Origin: Phaseolus vulgaris
Taxonomy: Eukaryota > Streptophyta > Magnoliopsida > Fabales > Fabaceae
DNA length: 64,000 nt
Direction of reading: 5' to 3'
NCBI RefSeq assembly: GCF_000499845.2
Contig: NC_023758.2
Location: forward strand, 5,875,080 to 5,939,079
The first letter of the stretch is position 1, and each line of letters begins with the position of its first letter. Both the position numbers and the translations under genes were made by a program. This document shows positions 46,988 to 59,880 of the stretch, in pieces. The notes under the pieces were generated by a model. That model was not told the origin of the DNA, ran no database searches, and saw nothing but the letters and a program-made list of their open reading frames with translations.

Positions 46988-48778
46988 AATGTTTTTTTTT
47001 ATTTGATCTTGTTTTTAGTTATATTTTCAAATTGATTATAATTTTGCATATTCGATCAATCTCCACGACCATTCAAAAAAAAATAAAAGAATTATTTTCA
47101 TTATTTTTAAGAATCGATGACATAAGTGTTATTATTTAATGATTGAATTATATCCATGATTTCTCTCAATCTCAAACATAAACCAATAAGACGGATAAAT
47201 TTAAAAAATAATTAATTCAAAAACACATATATAAATATTGATGTTGAAACTAACCCATAACCTCACAGCGTAGAATTATAGATGGGAAAGATGAGAATAG
47301 AAAGGGAGAATGTGATTTGACGAAAAGGATTGTGGGGACTTTGCATATGTTTGGGTGCATGGCGTTGTGTGATGGTGATGAGTGAAATGAAAGAAATGGG
47401 TGGCTCTATTATTGGGATGTTAACGAGCACAGTATAGCCACGTAGCGATGAAGTTGGTAGCAGTGCATTAGTGTTTGGGCTGAATAGCTACCTAGGCCAT
47501 CCCAAACATGGCAACTCTATGAAAAAAGATAGTCCCATCACCATCATCCTCATTCATTCCACTTCCCTAACCAAACACCTACATATTCTCTATTCTTTTC
47601 TAATTTCCCACAACCAAATTCCTTTATTTACACAATACTTTACTTTTTTTAAAATTTAATAATAAAGTATATAAAATTATAATTCATTATAAAAATAATT
47701 ATTAAAATCACGCATGATTTTTTTAAAGATTCCACATATTTATTTCATTTATTTAAAATTAATTTTTTTAACTGATCCAATATGAATCCACAATATTCCA
47801 AATAACCCATTCAAATTAATCCCCGACTACAAGAATCCATGTAAGCTAAATGATCCAATATAAATTTAAAAATTTTAAATTTAAGTTATTTACTTAGAGG
47901 ACTAGATGTCACACACTATTTGTGATGCAATGACAAATACTCTTGACCTACTTTTTTTAAATCTTTTCTGTTATTTCAATTCGGTAATTAATTGTATTTT
48001 TTTCTGATTGATTGACCTCTTTTTAAATTCATTAAAAATAATACCTAAATAAATATTAAAATTATAAGACTTAATCAATAATCATATGAGGTTAACTCTT
48101 TATAGTAATACTATCTCCTATTTGTGGTGTTTTTGGAGAGGAGAAAGAGAAAGTATAAAAGAAAATAAATGAAGATAGATAGAGGAGAAACAAATGTTAG
48201 GAGAGACTAAGTGAAAAGTGAAAATTTTACAAGTAATTTAATTGATGTAATGTAATTAAAAAAAATATTGATATATTTAAAAATTAATTGGTAAAATAAA
48301 TTTTTGAAATAATTTATGTAAAACAATAATTTTTAAAAATATAAATTAGAATTAAAATAAATTATTATCAAATTATAATAAACAAAAAATTATATTTATT
48401 AAAATAAATTATTTTGAAAAATATCAAATTTAAATTAATTAATTTTATTATTATTTATTATAATATTTTTATTTTAACTATTTATTTCCAATGTTTTATT
48501 ACCACGTACGTGTTTCTGTTACAAGATAAATTACCAATATTTTATTTGTTTCCGTTGGCAAATAAAATTATAAAAATGAATAAGTTAAAATTTTAAAAAC
48601 ACAAAATATGAAAAAGTTTTATAACTTAAACTTTCCTGTATCAATGACCAGATTTTGATAGAAATTTAATTATATTTAAAAACCTATTTGATTATGTTGT
48701 CATTATGTCATAAATGTTATAGTTCAACAAAAATTACTAAATCAAAAATTAATTTTATAATTTATTTTTTGTCTCTAA
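46988..48778. other. Intergenic DNA without a recognisable gene
   Basis: A less AT-rich stretch (47270-47640) contains a 62-codon plus-strand ORF (47471-47659) with no recognised similarity. The rest is AT-rich. Confidence 0.5.
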
Positions 48779-49124
48779 ATATTATAATAAGAAAAAATAT
48801 TAAATAAAAAATAATTTTAGAGAAAAAATAATTAATTACATTATATATTATTTTAAATATTAAAAAAATTATTAATATATAAAATATTTTTTATTATTAA
48901 TAAATAGTTTTTAAATTTATATTTAATTAGCAACTAATGTTTTAATTAAGGGATAGTTAAAACTTGTTAGTTAATTAGATATCAATTTAAAAATTATTTA
49001 TTAATAATATAAACTACTTTATATATAATACATTTTTTTCTCTAAAATAATATTTAATTTAATTAATATGAAAATTAATTTTTTTCTGTAAAATTATTTT
49101 TTATTTAATAATTTGTTTGTAGTG
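48779..49124. mobile_element. Degraded palindromic CACTA-type MITE, copy C
   Basis: The right end TTTGTTTGTAGTG fits an inverted CACTACAA terminus. Matching inner arms include ATTTAATTAGCAACTAATG and TTAGTTAATTAGATATC. It is strongly diverged, and the left end is approximate. Confidence 0.55.
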
Positions 49125-51423
49125 ACATATTTAATATATAATCAAATAATTTATATATTTAAATATAATTCATTACATATTAGTATAATAAATTAGATTT
49201 AAAAATATAATAGATAATATAATAATATAATCTATTTTGTTATTTATTTAAATAAAATGATTAAATTTACATCATATTTTTTATTTTTTATTCTTTTCTA
49301 TTAAACAACTTCATTTTTCATTTTTTTAATTCTTCAATTTTATAGATTTTACGTATCATTTTAATCTTAAAAGTTACACCTAAAGTAATATAAATAAAAA
49401 ATTTGAAACTAAAGATCTTCAATTTTTTAAAAAAAAGACTAAAGGAGATAGGAAAAGATGGTGATTATATATATATATATATATATATATTGTTGATGAA
49501 TTTATATATAGTGACTTTTTTATGAAATTAGAAGATTAATGAAATATTGTTAAATTTTTTAGATTGTATGATAAGAGATACTTTAATATGGTATAATAGT
49601 TAAAGATCGTTTGATGGTTCAAAACAGTCTATTTTGATTATTAGTTTTTTTATTTTTCATTTAGATTATTTGATGGTACGATAATAGAAATTTAACATAC
49701 AAATAGAAATATCTTTTGGATGAATTGAAATTGAAAAACAAAGAATACAGTGTCGAGAGTGATTAAAAATAGATGTTATTTTATTTGATAGGCGAGATTT
49801 GGTGTGAGAATGTGTGAGTATGTTCTCTCTTTCTTCCTATTGTTGTCTTAAAATAAAGAATTAATGAAAGACCGAGTAAGTCATATAAAAACTGTACATT
49901 AATATTAATTTAAAAAATTAAAAAATAAATGTATTATCAAATGAACTATATTAAATAAGGTAGAATAAAAAAAATTAATGCACATAAAAAATGGTTATAA
50001 TAGAAATTTCATTATATATATATAGTTATAGATTATTATATATTATTAAAGGTATTAAATATAACATTACCATTTATTTAGTTGTAGGATCTAAGATCAC
50101 TGAGCAGAGAGGTTATAACTACTAGATTAAAGTCATTCATATTTGATCATATTCTCATTATCTTATTATTATTAATATTAATAATGTTAATATTAATAAA
50201 ATTTATATTAATTATATTATTATTATTATTATTAAATTAATAAATTAATAATTATAATTTAATAATTATAATATTAATATTAATAATACTAGTATTAATA
50301 ATATGACTAATAATTATAGTAATAATATTAATACTAATAATGCTAATGTTATCGTTAATAAAATGAATTATAATTATAATTATAATAATAATAATATTAA
50401 TAACAATATTATTATTATTATTATTAGTGTCAATAATAATAACATAATAAGAATAATATAAATTACAATATAACCAATAAATGATTTTGGTTTAGTCATT
50501 ATCAGTTTTTCTACTCATTGAACTTAGGTCCAAATTGTCCTGTAACTAAATGAACTTTTTATTTTTAACAAGTTTAACGTTCAGTTACTGACGGATTATA
50601 TTTCACGTTCATTTTAACAATAAATAAAAATTTGTGTTTAATTTTTTTTTTCAATTTTTAAATTTGTGGTAATTATTAACAAACACAAATCTGTCAGTAA
50701 ATCTATTAGTATTCATTGATAAAATCGTGATAAAAAAAATTACCAACAAACATAAATCTATCTACCAGTAATTTCAATTGGTAATTTAATAATTTCAAGA
50801 AAAATAATGACATAAATATTGAAAACTCTAATAACCTAAAAATAGGGTTACTTCTTAACCAAAACAATTACTTATTTAACTTATTTAAAAAATATTTGTA
50901 CATGTATTTAAATTTAGTCCAACATAGAAAATACTTTCCACTTGGTTACCAAATGTAATTGATGTAAACCTGTCCTACGTACACCCATTTTACTTTTCCC
51001 TTCTCTTTTCCAAAATCAGACACCGACCAAAGAGAAAAGCAATAAATGTTACAGTCTCCCAAAATCACACCTACAGACACAACAAAAATAAAGTTAGAAA
51101 CAACCGGAGAGAAGGTGAGGCATGAAAATCTGGTCTTTCCAAACACCATAATATTGTTTATTTTTATAATAAATTGAATTACTTAAAATATTTGAGAAAT
51201 AGTTCAACTCTCTCATGTAAAAACACAGTTTATCATAGTCCGCATATACCAAAATCAAAAGAATGATTTATTGCAAAATAGCTTACTCCTAGTAAAATGT
51301 TAATGTTTTGATATAGATGTCAAAATGTTAATTAATGCTTTTAACACTATGCATACTACTATAATGAACTATAGTTAAATAATTAACTTACGAATAACTA
51401 ACTGATTAAAACAGTTAATTAGA

Positions 51424-51454
<31 letters not shown>

Positions 51455-52750
51455 TTATATTAGCGAGACTCCTATGAAATTACTTAACTAAAAAAATGAA
51501 TAGAAAAGAAATGCAATCATTAATCTCTTTTTAACATTTTATATTTTGTGAAGTAATTGAAACAACAAAATATTAGTTACTTAAAAATCAAAATCAGAAA
51601 AAAAAATCCTAGTTAAAAGAGATATATATGTTTTTAGTTTTAAAGAAGACTGTTTAATAATTATGGGTACGTAACAAACTACAGATCAATTGGATGGAAT
51701 GCTTATTATGTTATGTATTAATAAAAACATGTATATGATTTGTGTGTGGATAGAAAGACATTTTAATAGAAGATCTATTCAATAATTTATTTATTTATTT
51801 ATTTTCTGAATAAAGATTAAAAAAATGGATGAATTAATATAGTTTTAATTATCTATGGCTACTATAAGTTAAAAAGAGAGAGGCATAACAGGAAGAAGAT
51901 AAAACAGAAAAATAGTAGTCCATAAATTTTTAAAGAATATTATAAAATGCATGTTAACTTAAACATTAGTTATTTTATTTTAGGGTTTGAAATGTCTAGG
52001 TGGGGTGGGAAGAAGAATTAAAATGAGACCAGAACATTGGAAGCCAATAGAACCTGCGAAGTACAGTTCCTTTTTTAACATAGAAAATTGTGTTCTTACT
52101 ATTCAAAAGTTTGTTTAAAGCTGCTGTGATGCATGTTGCTGGATTCCCACTCCCTCAATATGGACAAAGCCACTAATTATTGTTATGTGTGACCAATCTC
52201 AGAAAACATTCAACATGTATTGACAATATAGGCTACAAACAGAAGAAGAAGAAGATCAAAATATGGAGGATCTCCGGAATAAAAAACATGTCATCCCTGT
52301 CGAAGTTATATATTTTTCATCCAACTTATACCTTTTTCACAATTAGCTCATGAGACATTTTATCTCTTATTGAACACTAATTTATATGAAACAATAACAC
52401 CATATATTAAGATAAGATCTCTATGTTTGAATGTAATTCTAAAATATAACCATGCAAAGGATTGTCTTGCCCTTAGACCACAAACAAAAGAAAGAGAGAA
52501 AAAGAAACACAAAAATATCATTGATTGGTTGAGAAATCTGTAGTTATCAAGGGGAGAATCAAAAGACATTATTGTACTTTTCATTCTTGAACCGACAACA
52601 GTAGTGGTGTCTCGTACTTAAAGCACTCTTACCTCATTTTAAACCCTGAATGAATTTCGAACAATGATGAGCCCATTGAACTTGCAAACCTACAACTACA
52701 ATCAATCCATGACTGTTCTCTCCAAGCAACCATATATTACACTCACTATA
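49125..52750. other. AT-rich intergenic DNA with microsatellites
   Basis: It contains (AT)n at 49465-49491, a long interrupted (ATT)n/(AAT)n region at 50164-50463 and (AT)n at 51426-51459. No gene is supported. A minus-strand ORF at 50946-51149 has no similarity I recognise. Confidence 0.6.
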
Positions 52751-52756
52751 CACGTG
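52751..52756 (+). promoter_or_regulatory. G-box in the MYB upstream region
   Basis: The palindrome CACGTG lies 89-94 bp upstream of the MYB start codon, close enough to act as a bHLH or bZIP site. Function is inferred from position only. Confidence 0.45.
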
Positions 52757-52844
52757 CCGACTCTCTCATAAATAATGCCATAACCAAAACTCTTTCGCCA
52801 AAACTCCATCTCAGACTCACAGTTCAAGTGTCATCCTCTCATTT

Positions 52845-53032
52845 ATGGCACCCCAGAATAATGAAACACCCAAGAAAACTAACAACAGAGGAGCATGGAC
52901 GGCTGAGGAAGATCAGAAGCTAGCCCAATGCATTGAAATTCACGGTGCAAAGAGGTGGAAAACTGTTGCAATTAAATCAGGTTATCTATTTATCTATCTC
53001 CAACCTGTTGCTATATTTTCCAGCATGTATAC

Positions 53033-53073
<41 letters not shown>

Positions 53074-53640
53074 CCTGCATGCATTAGTTCTTCTTGACAT
53101 GCATGTTTTCATATGGGTTAACAGGTCTAAACAGATGCGGAAAAAGTTGCAGGTTGAGATGGTTAAACTATCTGAGACCCAATATCAAGAGGGGAAACAT
53201 ATCAGTTGAAGAAGAGGATTTGATTACCAGGCTTCACAAACTGCTAGGAAACAGGTTTTTGTCGTGGTCAAAACTGAGAATACTTAATGTTTTATATAGT
53301 TAGCTATGAACATGTTTATTAAGTGTAATTATAATCCACATTTTTGTGAAGGTGGTCATTGATAGCTAAGAGACTTCCAGGACGAACAGACAATGAAATT
53401 AAGAACTACTGGAATACTTGTTTGTGCAAAAAAGTTAATCATCACACAAAGGTGAAACCAGAAACTTCAATGGCACAACCAACACATTCGACTCAGAATA
53501 CTGAGGAAAAAGTAGCAGCAGAGAATAAAGAAGGCACTGATCATGATGATGGGAGTGGGGACTCAGAAGTTAACTTTGATGTCAACGAATTCTTCAACTT
53601 CTCCATTGAAGGACCCTATGCGTTGGATTGGGTGATCTAG
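52845..53640 (+). CDS. R2R3-MYB transcription factor, bHLH-interacting class
   Basis: Three exons (52845-52980, 53125-53254, 53352-53640) give 184 codons plus stop, with the standard R2R3-MYB intron positions. R2 spans about residues 15-64, with Trp at 18, 38 and 58. R3 spans about 67-116, with Ile 71 in place of the first Trp, then Trp 90 and 109. The bHLH contact signature D/E-L-x2-R/K-x3-L-x6-L-x3-R is complete at residues 77-96. This places the protein with MYBs that act in MYB-bHLH-WD40 complexes controlling epidermal cell fate or flavonoid genes. The short acidic C-terminus ends LDWVI, reminiscent of the GL1/WER group, but the exact subgroup is uncertain. Intron 1 carries an (AT)n microsatellite. 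No lesion is seen. Confidence 0.93.
53036..53072. repeat. (AT)n microsatellite in MYB intron 1
   Basis: About 36 bp of pure AT dinucleotides within the first intron; likely length-variable. Confidence 0.92.
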
Positions 53641-55753
53641 CTGAGGAGTTCTTAACTATTTACGTGTCTCTTAATTTTTCTGTGTTTTGTGTTCGATACT
53701 ACTTGTTATGGTCATAAGTGGAGTCAAGAAATCCATGTGTGAGTTCCATTAAATAAATTGAACTCACATCATTGTATTTAGTGGAACTTATTACATCATC
53801 AAATATATATAATTAAGTGTAACAATATGTTTTAATGAGTACTATAAGTTTCTTAATAGTACGTAAGTTTCTCGTACTTGTAATAAAATTGTTTGTAACC
53901 TAAATTACTTGTCAAATGATAACGGTGATATTTTCGGTATCGATATTCAGATAATTATCGATTAAAAAACTGATTTGCATTCACTGGTTGCAAAAAGAAA
54001 GATACTTTTTTTTATATAAAAGTAAGATTTGCATATTCGTTTAGACTAAATTAATTTATCTACTACCCAAGTATATAATTTATTGTATTGTTCACCTATT
54101 TTTTTATATTTAAAGTGTTCAGCATTGATAAAAACAAAAAATCTACACTTTGAATGTTAATAATATCCAAAGTGAGTATCATGAATGTTCCTTTTATGTT
54201 GAAGATCAGGCATTAGTAATCAGTTTTTTATTTTATTTTAGAACAATTAAGAATAAGTAGGAAAAGCATGAAAATTATATATAGTAAGTTAAATGTTACA
54301 AAATTTAAAGAAGTAATTAAAATTTTATCAATTGATTAATATATTAATATTACTTTTGTAACCAATTGAAAAACATTTTAGCGGTAGTTAATTTTGAAAA
54401 GTTGTAAGATTAAATCTATAATTAAATTTTTATAAGGACCAGAAATTCGTATTCGAGAAACAAGAGTAAATTTAAGAGAGAAAAAAGTGAGCATATGCCA
54501 TAAAATAACTTATTTATTTATAGAAGTGGATGATAAACTAGTTGTTAACAATACATTTTTAATCTACAAGTTGATAAGTTAATTTATTAGATTATAAAAT
54601 TTTATATGAATAAAATTTGGGTTGACATGCATACTTAAAGTATCTTTTGAGTTCATTTTAAGCTCTGTCTACTATTTGACATCAATAAATTTTGTTTTTG
54701 TAACTTGTGATGAGAAGAAGAGGAATGTTTTGAAAATAGTGATTGGATGAGCATGAATATTTTTATCTAAAGGTATTGAAAATATATTTTATTTGTTTTG
54801 TTTTATATGTATTTATAATTAGTTAGATGTGGCAGGAAATGATGTCATATAGATATAAGGTATTAAAGGAAAAGTGTGAAGATGTAAATAATAAACTTGG
54901 GAATGACATGACAGACTGTAATACATGAAAAGCTACCTCACCCAACTCAATCAACTTTTTGACTGATTCATCCTTCTTTTTAAAGGCTTTAGATTTGAGG
55001 ATTTCAAAGGTGATTGTTCTGTTGACTACCATGATCTCTCATTCTTGTCCTACAAAAGGAAAAAACCATGTTCTCGTTAAACTCAAATCAATACAAATTT
55101 TGTAACTTACTCTCTTCAAAACAAAATAAAAAAAATGTATTTGGTTCAAACTAAAAGACGAGGATTGGATAAGAGATGCAAACTTGTATATTAGAAAGTA
55201 TATTAAAATGAGTATTCACTTTTATATATTATAAAATATTCAATGTATGTTACAATCTCGTGTTCTGAAATTATATATTTATAAATGATCAAATAGTGGG
55301 TGATCTCATAAACCCAACCTCGTTAGAATAGATTTTAAATGACTTTAACCTCATCTTAAAAATTAGACTTTAAACTTAAATCAACCTTATAAGACAAAGT
55401 TTACCCCACTTATATACTATTAAATTTTCTTAATCTTTAATATTGTAAAAACACGATTTTTTATTAAATTATAAAATTAGTTTTATCATTTTCAAACAAT
55501 AAATATTTTTTTAAAATTTTTTTTTTCTATAGAAGTTGTTACCACTTTTATTTTATCTTTACAAATATATTATTGTGTTTTATGTTAAAAAGGGGAATTT
55601 AAGTTGTTTTATCTTTACATTCATTTATAAAATGAAGTTTATAGAGAAAAAATTGTTATTACAAATCAACATTATTTGTAGTAACATAGGATCTTCAACA
55701 TTTTAATTTTCTTCAATATTGAAATAATGTAATGTAATATAATATAATATTAT
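53641..55753. other. Intergenic DNA downstream of the MYB gene
   Basis: AT-rich with no certain gene. On the minus strand near 55050-54935, an AG acceptor precedes a 32-codon stretch (MVVNRTITFEILKSKAFKKK...ELGE) that ends at a possible donor. It could be a lone exon or chance. Confidence 0.4.
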
Positions 55754-56137
55754 CACTACAAGAAAATCATGAAATAGAAACCAATTTTTAGATACCAAAA
55801 TAATTAGTTGCAATAGTAACTAAATTAGAGACCATTTTATAAACTAATTTTTTGTTTGGTTTCTAAATTAGTTTATATTATTGTTAAATAGTTTCTAAAT
55901 AAGTATTTAATTAACAACCAAGGTTTTAGAGACCAAATTTAAAAACTAAATAATTGGTAGTTAAAACCTTGGTTGTTAATTAGATACTAATTTAGAAACG
56001 ATTTAACAATAATAGAAACTAATTTAGAAACCAATTTTCTTTTTTAATTTTTAAAATGGTCTTTAATTTAGTTGCTATTACAACTAATTATTTTGGTATC
56101 TAAAAATTGGTTTCTATTTCATGCTTTTCTTATAGTG
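55754..56137. mobile_element. Palindromic CACTA-type MITE, copy D (best preserved)
   Basis: A 384-bp element with ends CACTACAAGAAAA and the inverse of CACTATAAGAAAA, flanked by a 3-bp duplication TAT (55751-55753 and 56138-56140). Almost the whole element is an inverted repeat: ATGAAATAGAAACCAATTTT near the left is mirrored near the right, and the centre has AACCAAGG and CCTTGGTT arms. There is no coding capacity. CACTA ends plus a 3-bp duplication identify a non-autonomous CACTA relative. Confidence 0.88.
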
Positions 56138-58218
56138 TATATAATTTATACCAGTATCGAGGAGACAATTATTTTTCTTTCCAATTTTTGACATTTGGTT
56201 TTCCAAAATCAGAATAAGCATGTGAAGAAAAGTTGCAAGGTACATGAGAGTCTCTGGGGTGGAGGATTGCTTTGTTTACCTTCTGTGTGTTTATGAGTGA
56301 ATGTGAAGAATTTTAAGCAGGTAAAGTTGTTGGATTAAGTGTGATGGTTTTTCTTCAATCCCTTTACCGAGAACTATTATTAAAACATCCACTTACAACT
56401 TTTTATGGTAATTCTCTTAATTTAAACAATAAATAATTTACCATTTAAGTTTCTAATAATTTTAAATAATAATTTTTTATTTGCCTTTATAGTTTCGATG
56501 TTTTTTTACATCCAAAATTAATTCAGCAATAAAAAATTTAGTTAAATTGAATCATCATAATCTAAGTTCATCTTTTATTTAGAGCGAAAATTTACATTTT
56601 GGATCATCTTTCTTAAAATACTTATATTTTTCACAAATATGACAAATACTTTTTTTATATTTTCTTTTAGATTTATAAGTGGCTCGTTTTTTTCACAAAT
56701 TCTTTGATTCCTTTATTCCTCTTGACTTACATTTATTCTTCAACCACATACTATATATGTAATATATGAACATATTAAAGCCCTCTTAAAACCCAATAAT
56801 AAATTTAGAATAAATTGTAAAAAAGTTGTCATTCATAACATTATAATATGAATATGAATATGAATGAAGAGACAGTATGATTGAAGCGGAACAGGAAAAA
56901 CATGGATTTTGCTTGGTGGTACATTCTGTCGAGTGCAAACATTAAAATAAGTTTCACTTTTTCTTTAAAGCCCTTCTTTTTGTTAAGGAATAGAAGGTAT
57001 TTGTGGCCATCAACAGGCTCTGTTTGTGATGTAGGGTCATAGTTTTTTTTGCTTCTCTCTGTGGCAGTGACGTGATACAAGATGCTGCACCAATAAACAT
57101 TCATCCAAAAGCTTCTGTCACAGATGCTTGTAGCTACAATACTCATCATTTTAAATTTGATTCACTCTAATACTTATGTTTCAAACACATGGAAAGGATT
57201 CTAAGGGCAACTTGTGTTGTCACCTTGGATGAAGAATCTCAATTTAAACTCTTCATAAATGCATAATGAGATTTTCTACACACGATCAACTCGTATAAAC
57301 TATATATTAATAAATAGATAATTAAATATTAAATAATCTGATAAATCAAACAAATTCTCTTCAAAAACATACTAAACTATATAGGAACCGATTATAAAAC
57401 TTACGTAATAATATGAAATGTCGTTATCTTAATAAATTTTAGATATTAGTCTAAGATCTTCTTTTTGCCACTTTTGAATTATTTCAAATCCAAATCTTAT
57501 AAATGTGGAGCTTCTATTCTATGATATATGATACAATTCCCACTGCATTTTGTGTACTGGTGAATCATACAATTCTGAGTGCATTTTTGTGTACCGGTGA
57601 AAAATTGTTGAAACTCTTACTTTGGGCTAGTTTATTATTTATAAATTTTTTTATTTCGTTCATTTTGGTTTACATGATTTTGCTTTTTATTTTATTTTAT
57701 TTCATAGCTAGAGACAGTGGCTTTTGCTTCCGAAGACAGAAGCAAGGTAATTTTTTTGAATCAATTAAATATTATTAAAATTTAAAATGTCTATTTAAAA
57801 AAATTATAATTATGTGGAATATCATCATGAAATTCTATATTGTTTGGAAATTAAATTCAAGAATAGAGTATAAACATTATAATTCTTTAGATTATAAACA
57901 CTCTAATTCTTTAGTTCACTGATTTTTTTTTTATTAAAATTGTAATGGAGTAAGTGAGTACTAAAGAACGATTAGAAGCATTAACTTCTAATGATGTATG
58001 CATACTTAAGATCAAGATATTGATGTTAAAAGGAAGTTTAAGATCAAAATACTTAAAAAATCATTTTTGAACATATCAAAATATATAAGAAAAATAGTTG
58101 AATAATTTTATAGTATAGTGACATTTTCGGGTACAAGGGGTGAAAAAAAAAACAGAAGGGAAAAGTTAAACACTAATTTCTAGCAAAGAACACTCCAACC
58201 AAGTTAGCTTGCAAAAGA
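56138..58218. other. Intergenic DNA without a recognisable gene
   Basis: AT-rich. A minus-strand ORF (56841-57149, 102 codons) and a plus-strand hydrophobic ORF (57503-57778) have no similarity I recognise and are not called. Confidence 0.5.
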
Positions 58219-58900
58219 TGAAGCGGGAACACAGACACAAGAACCTAAGCTTAATGTCTCCAATGATAATCTCATTTACTAGTAGGGATAAGTATTATCA
58301 CTGCAATATTTTATATATGAGATTTTTCTTGTAAATATTTTGTGAAACTTTCAAAATTATGACAATTTACAGAAAACTTATTTTTTATCGGAAAAGTTTC
58401 CTAAAATATGATCAAGTCAATATCCTTGTTATTTGTAATCTTCTTGTTGTGTCTAATGTGTAAATCAAAACATGAATAAACGTAAATTGAACACATACAA
58501 TTATGTTCACAAATAGATCTTATCATATCATGATTCTCACTTAATCATACAATTAAGAAGGAATAGGCACTTACCTTGATCCATGAGTGATCCTAATTGA
58601 GCAGTTATTTTATCTCCTTTGTCCCAATCTATCTCTAAGCAATTTCGTACTTGTCACACACTTTCGTGATGGTTAACAGTGAGACAACTATTATTTGCAG
58701 AGACAGAACCCTATAGCCTTTAGTTCCCAATCTCCATCAGATGTAGGTTTTCCATTAGGTATATCATCAGATATATATTTCTCACATTAACCAATGAGCC
58801 TTTAATTCTATTATTATTATTAAATCATATTCGGGCCCAAAGCCCAAACTCTAAGTCATGTGAGTCACTTTATAGAAATTAATTTACATAATTTCTTACA
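58219..58900 (-). repeat. 3' LTR of the minus-strand copia element
   Basis: Its inner edge is secure. On the minus strand, AAGTGGGAGAA (polypurine tract, 58911-58901) is followed by TGTAAGAAATTATG, a typical LTR start at 58900. The outer edge, TTCCCGCTTCA in minus orientation at 58219, is tentative because the partner LTR and its duplication lie outside the window. Confidence 0.6.
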
Positions 58901-59296
58901 TTCTCCCACTTGACTCATATGAGTTATAATACTTTCATGATTTAATAATGACATAAATGCGCATTTAAAAGGCCTTACATAAATTAGTTCTACCATTAAT
59001 CAAGATCAAGGATACAAAAATAATAAGAGTCATGGCGGTTACATGTCATTTCAATCAACACATTTCCTTCCATGTACTACTATATCATTCTTTCTCTTTA
59101 ATATGACTTTTATAGTGAGAAATTCATAATAGGTTCAAACATAATGTCATTGTCATCAATAACAACATAATTTGTTTTCCACACCATAATAACATAATTT
59201 GCATGCATATACATAAAGTAGAAAACAACATAAATTTCAGAAACTTTATTTATCAATGAGCTCAGAGTGTCAAATAAGCATTAATAACAACATTCA

Positions 59297-59880
59297 TCAT
59301 TCACTAGTAGACATAATGCCCATATTTACAACATGACCAGTAAATGTTTTAGGCGGTAACCCTTTTGTTAAAGGGTCAGCAATCATAAGATCAGTGCTAA
59401 TATGTTCTATTGACACTCTATGTTTCTGAACTTCTTCTTTAACGGCAAAGTATTTCAATTTCATATGTTTAGCACCTTTGGAATACTTGTCGTTTTTAGA
59501 AAAGAAGACTGTTGCGGAGTTATCACAATAAATTCTTAGCGGCTTGGCAATATTGTCAACAATTCCAAGTTCTGAAACAAAATTCCGCAACCAATTAGCT
59601 TGAACTGTGGCCTCAAAGCATGCCACAAATTCAGCCTCCATGGTGGATGCAATAATGACTGTCTGCTTCGCACTTTTCCATGAAATCCCTCCTCCGGCTA
59701 AAAGATACACATAACCAAAAGTAGACTTTCGTGTATCCATACAGCCAGCAAATCTGAATTTGTATATCCAATCACCTCAAGATGATCAGATCTTTTATAA
59801 GTAAGCATGTGATCCTTCGTTCCTTGCAAGTATCTTAAAACTTTCTTTGCAGCTTTCCAATGATCCAATCCTGGATTACT
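59297..59880 (-). pseudogene. Copia RNase H region
   Basis: The frame from [11 protein letters not shown] (59740) covers copia RNase H with [18 protein letters not shown], a CDNSATV motif and the terminal [14 protein letters not shown] segment; it stops at 59297. It is joined to RT through 59741-59880, which reads in the RT frame after a premature TAG at about 59881. A one-base frameshift follows near 59750, so pol is not continuous. Confidence 0.9.

Noticed and set aside
49465..50463. AT dinucleotide and ATT trinucleotide blocks considered as centromeric or scaffold-attachment DNA
   Set aside because: They are ordinary interrupted microsatellites with no higher-order period or satellite unit.
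56841..57149. 102-codon minus-strand ORF considered as a small protein gene or microRNA precursor
   Set aside because: No recognised domain, no known plant microRNA sequence spotted, and no clear hairpin by eye.
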